NCBI RefSeq assembly: GCF_001421565.1
Contig: NZ_LMKQ01000001.1
Span: 3,040,935-3,104,934 of the forward strand
Source: Agromyces sp. Leaf222
GTDB taxonomy: Bacteria > Actinomycetota > Actinomycetes > Actinomycetales > Microbacteriaceae
DNA: 64,000 bases
Reading direction: 5' to 3'
Positions 40,160 through 48,377 of this stretch are shown one piece after another; the stretch's first letter is position 1, and each line of letters begins with the position of its first letter. The position numbers and the translations under genes were made by a program. A model generated the notes under the pieces. That model made no database searches. It was not told where the DNA came from and saw nothing but the letters and a program-made list of their open reading frames with translations.

Positions 40160-41693
40160 CGCGACGCGCGCGGCACCGGAACCGCTCGTCACGGTGGTCG
40201 TGCCCACCTACCGCTCGGGCGACGGATTCCGCCGCCTGCTCGCGTCGCTCGCCACGCAGACCCTGCCCGCCGAACGCTTCGAGGTGCTCGTCATCGACGA
40301 CGGCTCGCCGACCCCCGAGGCCGCCGTCATCGCCGGGCTCGTGCGCGACGCGCCCAACGCGCGCTTCCACCGCATCGAGCACACGGGGTGGCCGAGTGCA
40401 CCGCGGAACACCGGCATCGACCTCGCCCGCGGACGATACGTGATCTTCGCCGACCACGACGACGAGCTCTATCCCGAGTCCCTCGAGAACGCGATCCGCA
40501 CCCTCGAACGCACCGGAGCCGACGTCTACGCCGGAAAGGAGGCCCGCACCGACCAGGCCAAGTGGGGGCTCGACGCCTTCGACGGCGAGTACGACGATGC
40601 GACCGTCCGCCCCGGCATCCACGCGCTCGTGCCGACCAACCCGCACAAGCTGTACCGCACCTCGCTCCTGCGCGAGCACGGCATCCGGTTCCCCGAGGGC
40701 GGCCGCCGACTGTGGGAGGACGTCAGCTTCAACGTCGACGTCGCACGCCACATGAACGGCGTGAGCATCGGTTCGCAGGAGCCGTTCTACCACTGGGTCC
40801 GCGAGGCGCACACGACCTCCTCGAGCTTCGGCGACGACCTCGACGAGTGGTGGACCGGGCTCGAACGCATCGTCCGGCACATCGACACAGGGCTCGCCGG
40901 TGCCGAGCATCGGCGGCAGCGCGACCTCCTGCAGCTGCACCAGTTCCGAGAGCGCGTGCTGCCGGCCGTCGGACCCGGCCTGCTGAGACGGCCTCCCGAG
41001 GCACGCCGCCTCGTGCTCGATCGAGCGGCTGCGCTCGTCGACGGGTTCCTCGATCCACGGCTCGAGGCCGCGCTGCCCCGCCATCTCCGTGCGCGCGCGT
41101 TCCTGCTCCGACGCGGCCGGCCCGACCTGGTCGAGGAGCTCGCCGCCTACGACGACGGCATCCTCGGCGTCTCGTTCGCCCGACGGGCGGTCGTCGACAC
41201 GACGGAGGCCGGCACCTCGCTCCGCCTCGAGACGAAGACCCTGTGGACGGCGCACCATGGCGGCTTCCTCGACCTCGAGGTCGACGGCGTACACGTGCGT
41301 CGCGCCCTCTCTCCGCGCCTCGCCGAAGAGCTGGGCACCGACCTGATCGACGTCGATGCCGACCTCGCAGCGGCGACCTCCCGAATCGGGCTGAGATCAC
41401 GCGAGACGAAGATGACCTGGCTCGTGCCGACCCGGACGAGCGTGACGGTCGCCGTGACGCCCGGGTATCCCGACGTGACCGCGACGAGCGTCGCCACGAT
41501 CGATCCGGCCACCCTGCGGCACGGACGGCCGATGGCCGAGGGCTTCTGGGACGTCAACGCGCGGAACGAGCTCTTCGGCGTGATCAACCAGCGGGCGGTC
41601 CGCGCCGTCGGCCGGCTGCAACCGACGCCGCCCGACCAGGCGCTGCGCGTCTACGCGAACATCCACGGCAACCTCAGCATCGAGGTCCGCTGA
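40152..41693 (+). CDS. GT2 family glycosyltransferase, paralogue of the preceding gene
   Basis: The protein has 513 residues. It repeats the motifs of its neighbour in order: VTVVVPTYRSGDGFRRL, FEVLVIDDGSPTPE, FADHDDELYPESL, AGKEARTDQ, NPHKLYRTSLLREHGIRFPEG and WEDVSFNVDVA. It also ends with the shared C-terminal motif, here YANIHGNLSIEVR. GTG 40152 lies inside the upstream gene (8-bp overlap), so translation is coupled. It is the last gene of the plus-strand operon and meets the convergent coiled-coil gene across a hairpin. Donor and acceptor are unknown. Confidence 0.85.
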   Translation: MADATRAAPEPLVTVVVPTYRSGDGFRRLLASLATQTLPAERFEVLVIDDGSPTPEAAVIAGLVRDAPNARFHRIEHTGWPSAPRNTGIDLARGRYVIFADHDDELYPESLENAIRTLERTGADVYAGKEARTDQAKWGLDAFDGEYDDATVRPGIHALVPTNPHKLYRTSLLREHGIRFPEGGRRLWEDVSFNVDVARHMNGVSIGSQEPFYHWVREAHTTSSSFGDDLDEWWTGLERIVRHIDTGLAGAEHRRQRDLLQLHQFRERVLPAVGPGLLRRPPEARRLVLDRAAALVDGFLDPRLEAALPRHLRARAFLLRRGRPDLVEELAAYDDGILGVSFARRAVVDTTEAGTSLRLETKTLWTAHHGGFLDLEVDGVHVRRALSPRLAEELGTDLIDVDADLAAATSRIGLRSRETKMTWLVPTRTSVTVAVTPGYPDVTATSVATIDPATLRHGRPMAEGFWDVNARNELFGVINQRAVRAVGRLQPTPPDQALRVYANIHGNLSIEVR

Positions 41694-41705
41694 TCAAGGG
41701 GCCGG

Positions 41706-41735
41706 CCCCGACGGCGCCGGCGGCGGATGTCGGGG
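41706..41735. terminator. Hairpin between convergent genes
   Basis: CCCCGAC (41706-41712) pairs with GTCGGGG (41729-41735) around a GC-rich 16-base loop, filling the gap between the plus-strand operon end at 41693 and the minus-strand stop at 41736. Confidence 0.45.
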
Positions 41736-42089
41736 TCAGGCGTCGGGCGTGCCGACCCCGCTGTCGGAGGCGCCGGCGACGGGCGCGGCATCGGCGGCCG
41801 CGGCATCCGCCCCCTGTGCCTGCCGCCGACCGTCGAACGCGAGCGGCGTCGCACGAAGGGGCATGTCGTCGCGGAGGCGCTCGAACACGAGATCGTAGAG
41901 CTCGGTGACCCGACGGTTGTCGCGGCGCACCTCGTTGAGTTCGGCGCGGAGCTCGCGCACCTCGGTCTCGTAGGCCACGATGCGTTCGACCATGGTGTCG
42001 TCGTCGAGATCGAGCGTCGACAGCACCTGCAGGTTGCGGTAGGTGCGCGGCATCGTGCGTGCCGCGATGCGGCCGAGCATTCGTCTCAT
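41736..42089 (-). CDS. Small coiled-coil protein coupled to LicD-methyltransferase
   Basis: This is a 117-residue protein of unknown biochemical function. Residues about 28-75 form a predicted coiled coil (MVERIVAYETEVREL, AELNEVRRDNRRVTELYDL), and the last 40 residues are Ala/Asp-rich and probably disordered. The block RRDNRRVTELYDLVFERL closely matches KDSRRIAELYDLVVEHL at the C-terminus of the fusion protein at 31952-33745, so this gene is the free-standing version of that tail. ATG 42089 overlaps the stop of the LicD-methyltransferase gene (ATGA), so the two products are made together. I infer that the coil docks to, or oligomerises, the LicD-methyltransferase. Confidence 0.75.
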   Translation of the reverse strand: MRRMLGRIAARTMPRTYRNLQVLSTLDLDDDTMVERIVAYETEVRELRAELNEVRRDNRRVTELYDLVFERLRDDMPLRATPLAFDGRRQAQGADAAAADAAPVAGASDSGVGTPDA

Positions 42090-43639
42090 GACTCATCTTC
42101 TCTCGTCGTCGATGCGAGCGCCTCGCGTCGGGCCGGGCGGATCACGAACGAGACCTGGTCGCGGACCCCGTGCTCGGTGTGCCGACGCGAGGTCTCCCCG
42201 AACTCGACCTCGAGGCGGTGCACCGAGAGTTCGCGCTCGAACCAGTCCGCTGGGTAGTGCCAACTCGTCGGGTCGCCGCGGCGGTAGTCGTTCGGCAGCA
42301 CCGTGGGCACCGTGCCGGTGGCGACGGCGCCGCCGCGCAGCACCAGCTCGAGCAGGCGGAACAGCGAATGGCGGTTCGCGAGCGTCAGACCGTGCAGCAC
42401 GTCGTCGACCCGCACGTACCAGAGGTCGCCGCTGGCGAGCAGGCTGGCACCGAGCGCGAGCAGGTCGCGCCGGTCGTTGACGTTGACGTACGCGAATCGA
42501 GCGCCCTCGACGGCGTCGGCCGCGGCGATCGAGAGCGCCTCGTGGCTGAAGTCGATGCCGAGGACCGGGCGCCCGGCTTCGGCGATGACGTTGGTCGCCT
42601 CGCCGGCGCCGCAGCCGACATCGAGCACATGCGCGTCGGCGGGCAGCGCTGCGGCCCACGCGGCGATCGCCTCACGATCGACCGACTCCGGCCGCGCGAC
42701 GCCGGCGCGCGCCAGGTACCGCTTCTCCCAGAAGACCCGCCCGCGGTTGAAGACCCCGAAGCTGTTCTCGAACCGGCGTCGCGTCCAGCGGGAGGTCGTG
42801 AACACGAACGAGGGGTCGGGCGTGAACCAGTCGGGGCCGTACGCGTATTCGAGCCAGGCCTCCGGCCACGCCGGCGCCGGAAGCGTCACGCCGTCGACCT
42901 CGACCTGCTGCACGGGCACGAGGTCCTCGCGCCTGACACCGGGCCCGCGCAGCGCGAACGGCTGGCAGTACAGTCCGTCGCGGAAGTAGCCCGTGAAGAT
43001 GTCGACGTAGTGCTCGACATGCCCCTCGGCATCGAAGAAGTCGACCTCGAGATGCGCGAGGCTGTGCCGCACGACCGTGAAGCCCTCGCGCTCGAGCACG
43101 CGCTGCATGCGGAAGCTGTCGAGGCCGATGTCCGACGGGTCGGAGTTCCTGCTGAGGAACGCGAGGTCGATGTCGTCGTCGTGCGGCATGAGTCCGCCCG
43201 TGCGCATGTACCCGAGCAGGCTGCCGCCGACGATGTACACGTCGAAGTCGGCGGCCTCGAGCACGTCGACGATGCGCCGCGAACTCTGCAGCAGACGCTC
43301 GCGCAGGTGGACGTCGCCGCCGTCGAAGACCGGGCCGAGCCGATTCCACTTGTTCATCGCGAGCGGACGGCCCATGGCATCCCGGAGCTCGATGCGATCG
43401 TGGGACCGCCCGAAGCGGAGCTCGACGACCCCGAGCTCGCGATCGGTGGCCGCATCGTGCAGGGTCATCGTGGTGCGACCCTCGAGATACGGGCGCAGGG
43501 CGACGGGCCAGCGCAACCTCCCCGCGGTGATGGATCCGGTGGCGACCGACCACACCCGACGTCCGTCGAAGTGCACGTCGACCGCGTGAACCCCCTCGAA
43601 CCAACTCGGTTCGAGGTTCACCGCGGTGCGGGAGGTCAT
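42086..43639 (-). CDS. LicD-type phosphotransferase / SAM methyltransferase fusion
   Basis: The protein has 517 residues. The LicD domain contains VYIVGGSLLGYMRTGGLMPHDDDIDLAF, given here in parts as VYIVGGSLLGYMRTG and MPHDDDIDLAF, with DDD as the metal-binding triad, and HLEVDFFDAEGHVEHYVDIF. The class I methyltransferase follows: HVLDVGCGAGEATNVI, PVLGIDFSHEALSIAA and a later YVRVDDVLHGL. It is paralogous to 31952-33745 but lacks the terminal coil, which is the next gene. ATG 43639 overlaps the stop of the exporter ATPase gene. Being cotranscribed with an ABC exporter suggests that it modifies the chain end before export. This is inference. Confidence 0.85.
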   Translation of the reverse strand: MTSRTAVNLEPSWFEGVHAVDVHFDGRRVWSVATGSITAGRLRWPVALRPYLEGRTTMTLHDAATDRELGVVELRFGRSHDRIELRDAMGRPLAMNKWNRLGPVFDGGDVHLRERLLQSSRRIVDVLEAADFDVYIVGGSLLGYMRTGGLMPHDDDIDLAFLSRNSDPSDIGLDSFRMQRVLEREGFTVVRHSLAHLEVDFFDAEGHVEHYVDIFTGYFRDGLYCQPFALRGPGVRREDLVPVQQVEVDGVTLPAPAWPEAWLEYAYGPDWFTPDPSFVFTTSRWTRRRFENSFGVFNRGRVFWEKRYLARAGVARPESVDREAIAAWAAALPADAHVLDVGCGAGEATNVIAEAGRPVLGIDFSHEALSIAAADAVEGARFAYVNVNDRRDLLALGASLLASGDLWYVRVDDVLHGLTLANRHSLFRLLELVLRGGAVATGTVPTVLPNDYRRGDPTSWHYPADWFERELSVHRLEVEFGETSRRHTEHGVRDQVSFVIRPARREALASTTREDES

Positions 43640-44385
43640 TTGGCGTTCATCGCCTCCACGGCCTCGTTGATCGGGCCGTCGAAGATCTTCCGGCCCCGCT
43701 TGATGACGACGCCGCGTTCGCACAGCTCCTGGACCATGGCCATGTTGTGGCTCACGATGAGCATCGTCTTTCCCGCCAGCGCGAGCTCGTGGATCTTCTC
43801 GGTGCACTTCTTGCGGAACGGCGCGTCGCCGACCGAGAGGATCTCGTCGACGAGCAGCACGTCGAGCTCGACGTGGATCGCGACCGAGAATGCCAGGCGC
43901 AGGAACATGCCGGAGGAGTAGTGCTTGACCTCCTGGTCGATGAACTCGCCGATCTCGGAGAACTCGACGATGCGATCGAACCGCTCGTCGATCTCGGACT
44001 TGTTCATGCCGAGGATCGCGGCGTTCAGGTAGACGTTCTCACGGCCGGAGAGCTCGGGGTGGAACCCGGCGCCGACCTCGATGAGCCCGGCGACCCTCCC
44101 TCGGGTGAGCACGCGCCCGGCGTCGGGCTCGAGCACGCCCGAGACGAGCTTCAGCAGCGTCGACTTGCCCGAGCCGTTGTATCCGAGCACGGCGACCGAT
44201 TCGCCCTCGGCGACCGTGAAGCTCACGTCGTCGAGTGCGTTGTACGGGGTCGACCCGACCTGCTTGCGCTTGAGGCGGGAGATGAACGCCTCCTTCATGG
44301 AGTGCGTATGCCGGATCTGGAACGTCTTGCGGACGTTCTCGACGATGATGCTCGGCCGCTTCTGGGTAGTGGTGATCTCGCTCAT
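43636..44385 (-). CDS. ABC exporter ATPase for polysaccharide or teichoic acid (Wzt/TagH-like)
   Basis: The 249-residue protein has Walker A GYNGSGKST, the Q-loop region VGAGFHPELSGRENVYLNAAIL typical of polysaccharide exporters, the signature YSSGM, Walker B VLLVDEILSVGD and the H-loop IVSHNMAMV. It ends shortly after the nucleotide-binding domain, without the carbohydrate-binding extension found in some Wzt proteins. By analogy with those, export may not be triggered by recognition of a modified chain end. It powers the permease at 44382-45251; ATG 44385 overlaps the permease stop (ATGA), and its own stop overlaps the LicD-methyltransferase start. Confidence 0.93.
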   Translation of the reverse strand: MSEITTTQKRPSIIVENVRKTFQIRHTHSMKEAFISRLKRKQVGSTPYNALDDVSFTVAEGESVAVLGYNGSGKSTLLKLVSGVLEPDAGRVLTRGRVAGLIEVGAGFHPELSGRENVYLNAAILGMNKSEIDERFDRIVEFSEIGEFIDQEVKHYSSGMFLRLAFSVAIHVELDVLLVDEILSVGDAPFRKKCTEKIHELALAGKTMLIVSHNMAMVQELCERGVVIKRGRKIFDGPINEAVEAMNAK

Positions 44386-45251
44386 AGGTCTTGTGCGAAG
44401 CTCCGTTCGAACCGGCGGAAGACGATCTGGCCGATGACGATGACCGCGATGCCGATGCCGAGCGAGGTCAGGATGTCGGTGCCGATGGACGGCGCCAGGG
44501 TGGCGCTCAGGTCGGACGCGCTCGTGGTCGGGGCCCAGAACGCGTAGTGGAACAGCTCGACGGAGGTCGTGAGCGGATTCAGCATGTAGATGCGGAAGGC
44601 CCAGTCGGGCAGCGCCTTCTCGACCATCGCGATGGTGTAGAGCACCGGCGACGCCCACGTCGAGAGCATGCGGATGATCTCGACGAAGTTCTGCGCGTCG
44701 CGGTAGCGCACGTTCAGCGCGCCGAACAGCAGGCCCAGGCCGAGGCTCACCATCAGGATGATGATCAGTCCGAGCAGGAACGCGCCGATCGACAGGAACG
44801 TCGGCGTCCAGCCGAGCAGGATGCACGCCAGCAGCAGGATCGCGACCTGCGGCAGGAAGTGGATCACGGCGATGATGATCGTCGAGATCGGGAACAGCTC
44901 CCGTGGCAGGTAGATCTTGCGTACGAGGGCGCGGTTGTCGACGATCGAGTGCGTCGCATTGCCGAAGGCCTCGTTGAACAGGTTGATCGCGACGACGCCG
45001 GCGAAGAGGTACACGGCGAAGTTCTCGACGTCACGGTGGAACTGCAGCACCACACCCATGACGAAGTAGTAGATGAAGAACTGCGCGGCCGGCTTCACGT
45101 ACGACCAGGTCCAGCCGAGCACCGAGTTGCGGTACCGGGTGGCCGTGCCCTTGCGGATCAGCAGCCGGAGCAGGTACCCGTGATTGAAGACGTCGAGGAT
45201 TCCGCGACCGCGACCGGGGGTCTGGAACCCCGTCAAATCGACAGATGTCAT
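44382..45251 (-). CDS. ABC-2 type exporter permease for polysaccharide or teichoic acid (Wzm/TagG-like)
   Basis: This 289-residue membrane protein has six predicted helices. Family traits include RLLIRKGTATRYRNSVLGWTWSYVKP, given in parts as RLLIRKGTATRYRNSVLG and WTWSYVKP, near the N-terminus, AINLFNEAFGNATHSIVDN, LVRKIYLPRELFPIS and VRYRDAQNFVEI. It would carry the lipid-linked glycan across the membrane with the ATPase encoded downstream. ATG 45251 is the first gene of a four-gene minus-strand operon (permease, ATPase, LicD-methyltransferase, coiled coil), all with 4-bp overlaps. Confidence 0.92.
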   Translation of the reverse strand: MTSVDLTGFQTPGRGRGILDVFNHGYLLRLLIRKGTATRYRNSVLGWTWSYVKPAAQFFIYYFVMGVVLQFHRDVENFAVYLFAGVVAINLFNEAFGNATHSIVDNRALVRKIYLPRELFPISTIIIAVIHFLPQVAILLLACILLGWTPTFLSIGAFLLGLIIILMVSLGLGLLFGALNVRYRDAQNFVEIIRMLSTWASPVLYTIAMVEKALPDWAFRIYMLNPLTTSVELFHYAFWAPTTSASDLSATLAPSIGTDILTSLGIGIAVIVIGQIVFRRFERSFAQDL

Positions 45252-45307
45252 GTGATCGTGATCTTTCGAATATCAAAAGGGCCCCGAATCGTTCGAAGCC
45301 CCCCGGC

Positions 45308-45334
45308 ATACTAGCCGAGAAAGCTTACCGTCGA
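45308..45334 (-). promoter_or_regulatory. Promoter of the ABC exporter operon
   Basis: On the minus strand TCGACG (45334-45329) and TAGTAT (45313-45308) are 15 bp apart. A leader of about 50 nt precedes ATG 45251, with no strong ribosome-binding site. The -10 is good; the spacing is short. Confidence 0.4.
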
Positions 45335-45379
45335 GCGCTCCGACTCGTCGGTGCGGGTCGGGTCGATCCGGGCGTCGCG

Positions 45380-48163
45380 CTAGCCGGCGAGCATCCCCGC
45401 GATCGTGCGGGTGTCGAGCGGCAGCACGGTCGATCCGGCGGGCAGCGATGCGGCCGTCACGACCACGAGCGATCCGGCGGTCGGACGGTACAGGATGCCG
45501 GTGGCGGCATCCTTCAGGACGAGGTCGCGTCGGATGTCGAGGCCGGGCGTCTTGAGCGTCTTCAGCGCGGCATCCGAGAGCTCGGCGACCTCGAATCCGG
45601 CGACGAGCTCCGGCACCACTCGGTTCAGCACGCCGGCGGAAGCCACGTAGGTCTGCCCTCCGCTGCGCACGAACACGCCGAGCTTCGGGGTCTCCGTCTT
45701 CAGCAGGGCGGGCTCGGCGGGATGCACGACCGAGTAGCGGGTGGCGATGCCGAGATCCGCGGCGACGCCCCAGTTCGGCAGGGCGTGCTTCGCCGCACCG
45801 TCGACGAAGACGACGGCTCCGGAGTTCGACGCCTTGATCAGGGTTCCGGCGGCCGGAGCGGCACCGCGCGCGGGCAGCACCGCCATCGACACCGCCGTGA
45901 TCTTCAGCGGGGCGGGTGCGACGCCGGCGTTCGCCTCACGCATGGCCGCGGCCGAGATCGGTGCGAAGCCGCCCGCCACGGCGACGCGGAAGTCGGAACC
46001 GGCCGCGAGGAAGAGCGGTCCGTCGATGCGGGTCCCACGCACCGGCAGCTTCGCGCAGAGCGTGGTCTGCAGCGTCGTGAACGCATTGCCGGCGAGCGCG
46101 GTGGCGCCCACGCCCTGACGCTTGCCCTCGGTGACCGCGAACACATCGGTCGCCCCGCACTTGGCGAAGGTCCCGAGCGGCTTGGCGGAGTCGACGTATC
46201 CGTCGCGGCGGGCGGCGGGCAGCGCCGTCGAGCCGCGGGCGAGGCCGTACTGGTCGGCGATCTCCCATTTCGGCAACCGGACGAGCTGCCAGCCGTTCAC
46301 CAGGTAGACGCCCGTCGTGCCGGTGAAGCTGACGAAGGATCCGATGTCCATCGCCGCGCCCCCCTTCGTGATCTTCGCCAGCGTGGTCGGCGACACCTTC
46401 ACGATGGTCGGCCAGGATCCGCCGTTCTGGGCGGTGAGCTGGGCCGGCGAGGTGATGTGCCGGAGCTTGGCGTAGCGCACGAGGTTCACCTCTGGCGCGC
46501 CGTTGGCCTGCAGGAAGAGCGGGCCCTTCACGACGGCGGTCGACTTCTTCAGCAGGCGGCACGTCTCGGAGGCGAGCGGGGCGGCCGGCAATCCTCCGGC
46601 GCCGCCCTTCAACTGCACGAACGACCCGTTCGACGCCGAGTACACGACGGATCCGCACGAGACGATGAGCCCGACATCCGCGGCCTTCTTGTACCCGGTG
46701 ACGATGCTCTCGTCGACGTTCACCGCGGTCTTGGGGAGCCCGTACTCGGTCGCGTAGGTCCAGTCGCGAAGGCGCTGGAGGCTGTTGCGACCGTCGACGT
46801 AGAAGTACTGCCCCGTGGTCTTCGACCTGATGTACGAGTGCGGCGCCGCGAGGGTGCGACCCGTCGTGTACGAGGCGAGCAGCGTGCTGGAGATCCGGGC
46901 CATGTACGGCGCCTTGCCCCCGTTGAACGCGGTCGGGGCGGCGCCGATGAGCTTGCTCGCGACGGGCCGCTCGAGCATGCGCGCGACGCCGTCGGGGCCG
47001 GTGCCGAACTTCGACATCGTGCCGCCGACCTTGTACCTGGCGAAGAGGCCGTCGGAGACGTCGAGGTAGCCCGACGCGCCGCAGGTCGAACCCCATACGG
47101 CCACGAGCTCGCAACTCGGGAACCAGTGCGTGGACCCGCCCTGGAGCAGGGCGACCCGACCCGTCTGGGTGTTGCGGAGGAACACGGTCGCGTTGCGACC
47201 CGTCGGGATGCTGTCGAGGAAGGACTTGTTCAGGATCCGGATGCCGCCGAGCCCCGTCGCGAACTCGGTCAGGTCCGCCGGCGTCGTGATGTAGTGCTTC
47301 GCCCCGCCCGCGATCAGGTAGACCATCGATCCGCCCTCGGCCCTGGCGATCATGTCGTCGACCTTCTGCGTGCTGCCGAACCAGTCCGTGAACATGCGCC
47401 AGAAGTTGCGGTTGCCGTACGACGAGCAGCCGTCGCCCGTGCCGTAGAGGTTCGCGAGGGCCGCCGCGTTCGGCCGGTACGGCGTGTAGAGGTAGAGGCC
47501 GGCCGTCGCCTGGTTCTGGATGTAGACGCTCGACGTGCCGCATGCGGCGTTCGGATGCCACTGGATGGTGTTCCATCGACCGGCGGCGTACGCCCGGTCT
47601 GGCCGCGCGCGGTACTTCTTGAACTGCCAGGAGGCGTGGTAGACCTGATTGAAGAAGCCGTAGTAGTTCGCGTCGCAATCGGCCGTGTCCGGACATCCGT
47701 AGCCCGTGGCGGATCGGTACTGGCGAGAGGTCGGCCAGGTGTCGCTGACGAGCCCCTGCTCCTTCTCGAGCAGCACGAGCAGCACGCGCGGGTTGATGCC
47801 GCAGGCCTTGCCGACGCGCACGATGATCGAGGCGGCCGTCTCGTTCGTGGTGGCGGCGGTCGCCGCGCAGCCCTCTGATCGGGCCGGCTGTGCTGGGGTG
47901 CTCTGCCGATAGCTCTTCAGGCACGTGTAGCCGGCACGGCACGTCGACACCTGCGCGTTCAGGAACGACTGCACCTGGGTGACGGTCATCGTGCCGCTGT
48001 TGTAGAAGACGGCGTCGCTGATGATGTTGCCCGGGTCGAATCCCGACCCGACGGCGGCACTCGCCGGCTGCGTTCCGGTGCCGGTCACCGCCGGCATGGC
48101 CGTGAGCAGGCCCGCGAGCAACCCGATCGAAGCGATGATGCTCGCGAGACGACGCCATCCCAT
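45380..48163 (-). CDS. Secreted protein: lysozyme-like N-terminal domain and long repeat region
   Basis: The 927-residue protein starts with a signal peptide (basic MGWRR, hydrophobic stretch, TQPASA-A cleavage near residue 37). Residues about 38-250 contain FYNSGTMTVTQVQSFLN and GINPRVLLVLLEKEQGLV, followed by SATGYGCPDT and YYGFFNQVYHASWQFKKY. This resembles a lysozyme/transglycosylase-like fold with Glu of LEKEQ as a candidate acid, and it has several Cys. From about 270 to the end, some dozen units of about 45-55 residues recur, with patterns such as VYLIAGGAKHYITTPADL, VALLQGGSTHWFPSCEL, VYLVNGWQLVRLPKWEIADQYG and VFVDGAAKHALPNWGVAADLG. These are likely beta-propeller or cell-wall-binding repeats. 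GGGGG lies about 8 nt before ATG 48163. Enzymatic activity is unproven. Confidence 0.7.
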   Translation of the reverse strand: MGWRRLASIIASIGLLAGLLTAMPAVTGTGTQPASAAVGSGFDPGNIISDAVFYNSGTMTVTQVQSFLNAQVSTCRAGYTCLKSYRQSTPAQPARSEGCAATAATTNETAASIIVRVGKACGINPRVLLVLLEKEQGLVSDTWPTSRQYRSATGYGCPDTADCDANYYGFFNQVYHASWQFKKYRARPDRAYAAGRWNTIQWHPNAACGTSSVYIQNQATAGLYLYTPYRPNAAALANLYGTGDGCSSYGNRNFWRMFTDWFGSTQKVDDMIARAEGGSMVYLIAGGAKHYITTPADLTEFATGLGGIRILNKSFLDSIPTGRNATVFLRNTQTGRVALLQGGSTHWFPSCELVAVWGSTCGASGYLDVSDGLFARYKVGGTMSKFGTGPDGVARMLERPVASKLIGAAPTAFNGGKAPYMARISSTLLASYTTGRTLAAPHSYIRSKTTGQYFYVDGRNSLQRLRDWTYATEYGLPKTAVNVDESIVTGYKKAADVGLIVSCGSVVYSASNGSFVQLKGGAGGLPAAPLASETCRLLKKSTAVVKGPLFLQANGAPEVNLVRYAKLRHITSPAQLTAQNGGSWPTIVKVSPTTLAKITKGGAAMDIGSFVSFTGTTGVYLVNGWQLVRLPKWEIADQYGLARGSTALPAARRDGYVDSAKPLGTFAKCGATDVFAVTEGKRQGVGATALAGNAFTTLQTTLCAKLPVRGTRIDGPLFLAAGSDFRVAVAGGFAPISAAAMREANAGVAPAPLKITAVSMAVLPARGAAPAAGTLIKASNSGAVVFVDGAAKHALPNWGVAADLGIATRYSVVHPAEPALLKTETPKLGVFVRSGGQTYVASAGVLNRVVPELVAGFEVAELSDAALKTLKTPGLDIRRDLVLKDAATGILYRPTAGSLVVVTAASLPAGSTVLPLDTRTIAGMLAG

Positions 48164-48181
48164 GTCACAACCCCCGTTGTC

Positions 48182-48210
48182 ACTGCCGCACCCCCCGAAC
48201 TGGCGGCAGT
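48182..48210. promoter_or_regulatory. Inverted repeat in the divergent gap before the secreted protein gene
   Basis: ACTGCCGC (48182-48189) and GCGGCAGT (48203-48210) form an 8-bp inverted repeat 19 bp upstream of ATG 48163. It could be an operator or a leader hairpin of the minus-strand gene. Confidence 0.35.
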
Positions 48211-48273
48211 ATCTGACATGCTACGGCCGTATCGCGCTCAAGGCGAGGAATGAGCCGCAGAGCGCGCCCCGGA

Positions 48274-48279
48274 TAGACT
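48274..48279 (+). promoter_or_regulatory. -10 element of the epimerase operon
   Basis: TAGACT lies 98 nt before ATG 48378. No start codon follows at leaderless spacing. GGAG near 48363-48366 could serve as ribosome-binding site. Confidence 0.4.
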
Positions 48280-48377
48280 GTGCGGGGCCCATCCGGTCCG
48301 ACGGCGAACTCGGTGTCGCCGGCGCGGATGCCGGGCCCCGATCCCCCGCCCCAGACCGATTCCGGAGCACCGACATC

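Noticed and set aside
38455..40520. Recent gene conversion between the two paired GT2 genes because of similar stretches such as HDDELYP
   Set aside because: The shared stretches are conserved catalytic motifs. The surrounding sequence is clearly diverged, so old duplication is sufficient.
45245..47878. 877-codon open frame on the plus strand
   Set aside because: It is antisense to the secreted repeat protein, which has a signal peptide and clear internal repeats. The plus-strand product is a Gly/Arg/Asp-rich shadow typical of GC-rich DNA.
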